64,000 nt of DNA from contig URKJ01000005.1 of NCBI GenBank assembly GCA_900548385.1, forward strand, positions 1 to 64,000, read 5' to 3'. The notes below the pieces were generated by a model, which was not told the origin of the DNA, did no database searches, and was given only the letters and a program-made list of their open reading frames with translations. Each line of letters starts with the position of its first letter. The stretch's first letter is position 1. The stretch comes from an uncultured bacterium. Its GTDB lineage: Bacteria > Verrucomicrobiota > Lentisphaeria > Victivallales > UBA1829. Shown here in pieces: positions 61,278 through 64,000 of this stretch. The position numbers were made by a program, and so were the translations under genes.

Positions 61278-62752
61278 TCTTCAATCGTCCAAATGTTTTT
61301 CATGATCTTTACATGCCTGTGATCATCCTGAGATGGGAAACGGCGAAGACATTCATTGATGATCCTGTTCATTCCCTCGATATCGTTCGCCGTCCGGTAA
61401 GTCTGGTAAGCCAGACAGCACTGGGAATACCAGATCTGCTGTTTTTCCCGGAATTCCTGCCAAAGAGGGGATACCGCGGCAATCAGGACGGAGTCCTGTT
61501 CTTCGTAAGCTCTGCAGAGCAGGGTTCTCAATATCCAATCCAACTCATCCCAGACAGCAACCGCAATATTCTTCCGCAATTCAAGAGAAGCACGCTGCAG
61601 CAGCCGCGTGGAATTTTCCGGCATCCGTTTTTCCGGAATTTCCCAGTACCGGTCTGTCATTGCAGGAGAAACGACAAAGGAGCCGAATTTCTGCAAGGTT
61701 CTGTCCGCCCGCCAGAAATGATTGAGCGGAACTTCCCGCAGCAGGATGAGTTCTTTATCCTGATAACGCATATAGCTTGCATATCCCTGCCAGCGTAACC
61801 CCCTGTCCTGCCGGGTATAGGAAATCCGGTAATACGGGAAACCGCTTTCCGACGGACGGTAAAAATCCAGTTCGGGATCTTTCAGAAAAGCAAAACCATC
61901 CTGCTCCGATACTCTTTTTCTCCAGATGTCAAAACTTTTCCTCCTCGTTGTCCGGAAACCGTCCGGAACGGTATTTACGGTAAAAACAAGGTGGAAAGGC
62001 ACATCCATGTTTTTGCCGAGCGCAGTCATGACTTCACAATTATTTCCGTTGGTTTTTACAACCGTAGCCGGGGTTTTGGGGTAGTAAACGAGACATTTCC
62101 CGCCGGGAGCTATCTCTGTCCGGAATTCTCCATCGTCGAAACGGCCGGAGACTTCTCCCGGCCAGGTGAGCGGATTCTCCACTTGAAGTTCGGAAACGAT
62201 ATATCCTCCGGCAAGGATGAAAATAACTGTCAGGATTCCGATGCCGAGTACGATTTTTTTCCGCCGCTTCTGACTGCGGTTGAATTTCCGGAGATCGTCC
62301 AGTTCCGCTGCGGAAGCATAACGCGTACAATCTCCATCCGCGGCTTTTTCTCCGGAAGAGCTCTCCTCGGTCAGTTCCTCCGTCGGATCTTCGGAATCCT
62401 CTCCGGAAACGGTGGGAGCTTCTTCAATCTGGAACTCATCGGTTTCTAAAAGGAATGTCAGCTCCTTTCCGATACGGACATCGGCTCCCGGAACAAGCAG
62501 AAAATCCTGTCCGCCCGATATTTCGCTGCCGTTGACCCAGGCGGATTCGTTTCCATGCACATGCAGTAAAACACCGGAATCCTGCTGCGGAATGAGAGAG
62601 ATATGTTCCGCCGCAATATCTGTTCCGCCGGGACGAATGTCGGCATCCCGCATCCGCCCGATCAGAATTCCGGAATTTTTGACAGCGAAGGTCCGTCCGG
62701 ACAGTTCTCCGGAAATAAATTTTATTTTATAACAGGAAGATGATTTGTTCAT
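61274..62752 (-). CDS. Membrane protein with one FHA domain
   Basis: A 492-residue protein: an N-terminal FHA domain (about 10-100, ILIGRMRDADIRPGG, AAEHISL and WVNG), an acidic linker (about 105-150), a membrane helix (VLGIGILTVIFILAGGYIV, about 170-190), then a periplasmic domain of about 300 residues with no recognised family. It overlaps the two-FHA gene at its stop and follows tadC by ten bases with GAGGAG. A phosphothreonine reader that could sense kinase activity across the membrane. Confidence 0.88.
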   Translation of the reverse strand: MNKSSSCYKIKFISGELSGRTFAVKNSGILIGRMRDADIRPGGTDIAAEHISLIPQQDSGVLLHVHGNESAWVNGSEISGGQDFLLVPGADVRIGKELTFLLETDEFQIEEAPTVSGEDSEDPTEELTEESSSGEKAADGDCTRYASAAELDDLRKFNRSQKRRKKIVLGIGILTVIFILAGGYIVSELQVENPLTWPGEVSGRFDDGEFRTEIAPGGKCLVYYPKTPATVVKTNGNNCEVMTALGKNMDVPFHLVFTVNTVPDGFRTTRRKSFDIWRKRVSEQDGFAFLKDPELDFYRPSESGFPYYRISYTRQDRGLRWQGYASYMRYQDKELILLREVPLNHFWRADRTLQKFGSFVVSPAMTDRYWEIPEKRMPENSTRLLQRASLELRKNIAVAVWDELDWILRTLLCRAYEEQDSVLIAAVSPLWQEFREKQQIWYSQCCLAYQTYRTANDIEGMNRIINECLRRFPSQDDHRHVKIMKNIWTIEE

Positions 62753-62762
62753 GATTCACTCC

Positions 62763-63659
62763 TCAGAATAACGGCACGCCCGCTTCTTTCATTTTGAGAA
62801 ATACCGGTGTCAGAATGACGATGAAAACAGCGGGAAGAATAAACAACGCCATCGGAAGAAGCATTAACGACGGAGCCCGCTGTGCTTTGCATTCCGCCAG
62901 GGCAAAACGCGCCTTGCGCATCTCCTCCCCCTGAATTTCCATTGTTTCCGTCAACGGCGCTCCGAGTTCGGTTCCCAGCGCAACAGCGGCAACAAACGAC
63001 GTAAATTCCTTGATCTGAATCCGGTCCGCCATATTCTGCAGCGCAACGGTCCGGATTACACCAAGCTCCATTTCCCGGAGCATCTGGGAATATTCATCCG
63101 TCAGAGGACCGGGGATTCCTAATTTAACATAGAAACGGATCGCGGCGGAAAAATCGAGTCCACCCCGCATGGCGGAAGCAATCAGGTCTATCGAATAGGG
63201 GATCGCCCGCAGAATCATCATCTGCCGTTCCTGTGCGAGATTGCCGATGACAATACCCGGCAGGCTTCCGCCCGTCAAGGCGGCAATCAAACCGGCAACC
63301 GGGATGGAGATACGGTTTTCCTCCTCCACAAGCAGCGCCGTTGCGCTTCCGGCAACCAGAGCCAGAAATAAAAGCAGAAATACCTGTGTACAATAAACTC
63401 TGCCGACACTGAATTTCAGACCTGCAAAATGCAATTTTTTCTGAAGCATCAGGCTGTGAGCGGGAAAAAGTTTCCGGAAAAAGTTCCCCAGACCTGCGGT
63501 CTCCAGCAGTTCCGCGGCGAAGCCGGTCAAACGGAACACCGGCGGAATGTTTTCCTCTTTCCGGCTCTTTTTTTCTGTTTTATCCGCCAGAATACAGAAA
63601 AAAAGAGTCGGCAGAACAACCGCCATGAACGTCAATGCATAAATGATAATCTGTTTCAT
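62763..63659 (-). CDS. tadC: Tad inner-membrane platform protein TadC
   Basis: A 298-residue membrane protein of the GspF/TadC fold. ILRAIPYSIDLIASAMRGGL and LGTELGAPLTETMEIQGEEM are the cytoplasmic signature stretches, with membrane helices before and after. With TadB it forms the rotor or platform that TadA works on. The ATG at 63657-63659 is chosen over the longer frame to 63683, which lies inside tadB; AAGGTG is upstream. Confidence 0.92.
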   Translation of the reverse strand: MKQIIIYALTFMAVVLPTLFFCILADKTEKKSRKEENIPPVFRLTGFAAELLETAGLGNFFRKLFPAHSLMLQKKLHFAGLKFSVGRVYCTQVFLLLFLALVAGSATALLVEEENRISIPVAGLIAALTGGSLPGIVIGNLAQERQMMILRAIPYSIDLIASAMRGGLDFSAAIRFYVKLGIPGPLTDEYSQMLREMELGVIRTVALQNMADRIQIKEFTSFVAAVALGTELGAPLTETMEIQGEEMRKARFALAECKAQRAPSLMLLPMALFILPAVFIVILTPVFLKMKEAGVPLF

Positions 63660-63663
63660 CTGC

Positions 63664-64000
63664 TCACACCTTAATATCCACAATAGCCCGGATGACGAAA
63701 TAGCCGATTACTTCCAAGGTCAGCATGACTCCGATGGCACACCATCCGATCAGTGTCCGGATCATCGGCAGCATCAGGTCGTTATTAATAAAGAACAGCA
63801 GAATAAATGCAACCAGCGGCGCCAGAGACATTGCCAGAGCCTCAAAGCGTCCTTGCGCAGTCAGAGCCCGGAGCTTCTGATGAAATTCCGTCCGTCCGCG
63901 GATCATCCAGGTGATCTTTTCCAGTACTTCCGCCATGCTTCCTCCGGACTGACTTGTCAATCGGATTGAAACGATCAGCAACTGAAGATCTTCACAGGGG
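63664..64000 (-). CDS. tadB: Tad inner-membrane platform protein TadB (partial)
   Basis: The C-terminal 111 residues of a TadB protein; the 5' part lies beyond the end of the window. EDLQLLIVSIRLTSQSGGSM is the family motif (ED-x-L-LLv-x-iR-x-T-x-GG), followed by VLEKITWMIRGR and two membrane helices (AMSLAPLVAFILLFF and CAIGVMLTLEVIGYFV). Next gene is tadC, four bases downstream. The remaining Tad genes (secretin, tadZ, cpaB) probably lie outside the window on the same strand. Confidence 0.88.
   Translation of the reverse strand, partial: PCEDLQLLIVSIRLTSQSGGSMAEVLEKITWMIRGRTEFHQKLRALTAQGRFEALAMSLAPLVAFILLFFINNDLMLPMIRTLIGWCAIGVMLTLEVIGYFVIRAIVDIKV

Overview
The window looks like one end of a contig from a Gram-negative member of the PVC superphylum, most likely Lentisphaerota (Victivallis-like). 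The reasons are pseudopilins with the N-terminal motif LIELL plus a C-terminal H-X9-DG motif, secreted glycan-active enzymes next to each pseudopilin, an LPS heptose gene, an Rnf complex and a Tad pilus locus. The lineage is inferred from gene content only. The first 26 bases are a Nextera (Tn5) sequencing adapter, not genome.

Region 1 (27-18,100, almost all minus strand) is housekeeping and envelope. Two decayed gene remnants (179-721) lie at the contig end. A tightly coupled series follows: SpoIIE-type phosphatase, small lipoprotein, HldD, chagasin-like lipoprotein, ArnT/PMT-like glycosyltransferase, RlmN and an ankyrin lipoprotein. Next come FolD, a small coiled-coil protein and a lipase-like lipoprotein. 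A complete rnfABCDGE operon (11,026-16,232) has a recognisable promoter and terminator. An SGNH hydrolase and a PhnP-like metallo-hydrolase sit behind a palindromic operator.

Region 2 (18,220-27,188) holds DinB and a Nudix hydrolase on the minus strand, then a plus-strand run: CoaE, Rho with a long Asn/Arg-rich N-terminal tail, a nucleotidyltransferase-kinase fusion resembling MurU-AmgK, a DJ-1 protein, Tgt, and a YkuE/LpxG-like phosphoesterase.

Region 3 (27,250-50,950) is accessory carbohydrate metabolism in three clusters. Each has a transcriptional regulator, exactly one H-X9-DG pseudopilin, and secreted or cytoplasmic glycoside hydrolases. (a) GntR/LacI-type regulator, pseudopilin, secreted CBM-like protein, large secreted hydrolase. 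(b) AraC regulator divergent from GH2, pseudopilin, large secreted hydrolase, small secreted protein and GH106-like rhamnosidase. (c) AraC regulator divergent from GH36, pseudopilin and a large secreted hydrolase-like protein. No SusC/SusD pair or sugar transporter is visible. Clusters b and c share a TTTGTCC motif in their divergent promoters, and a 3' fragment of a second GH36 gene lies after cluster c.

Region 4 (51,165-64,000) is a Tad (Flp) pilus locus in two converging halves. The plus half has twin Flp-type pilins, a terminator, CpaA peptidase, TadE, TadG-like, TadE, a small membrane protein, TadA ATPase and a Ser/Thr kinase. The minus half has TadB (cut by the window end), TadC, two membrane proteins with FHA domains, a third pilin-like peptide and an HExxH membrane protein. 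A kinase together with phosphothreonine-binding FHA proteins suggests a phosphorylation-controlled Tad machine, and this is the most unusual system in the window. No tRNA, rRNA, CRISPR array, insertion sequence or phage gene was recognised.
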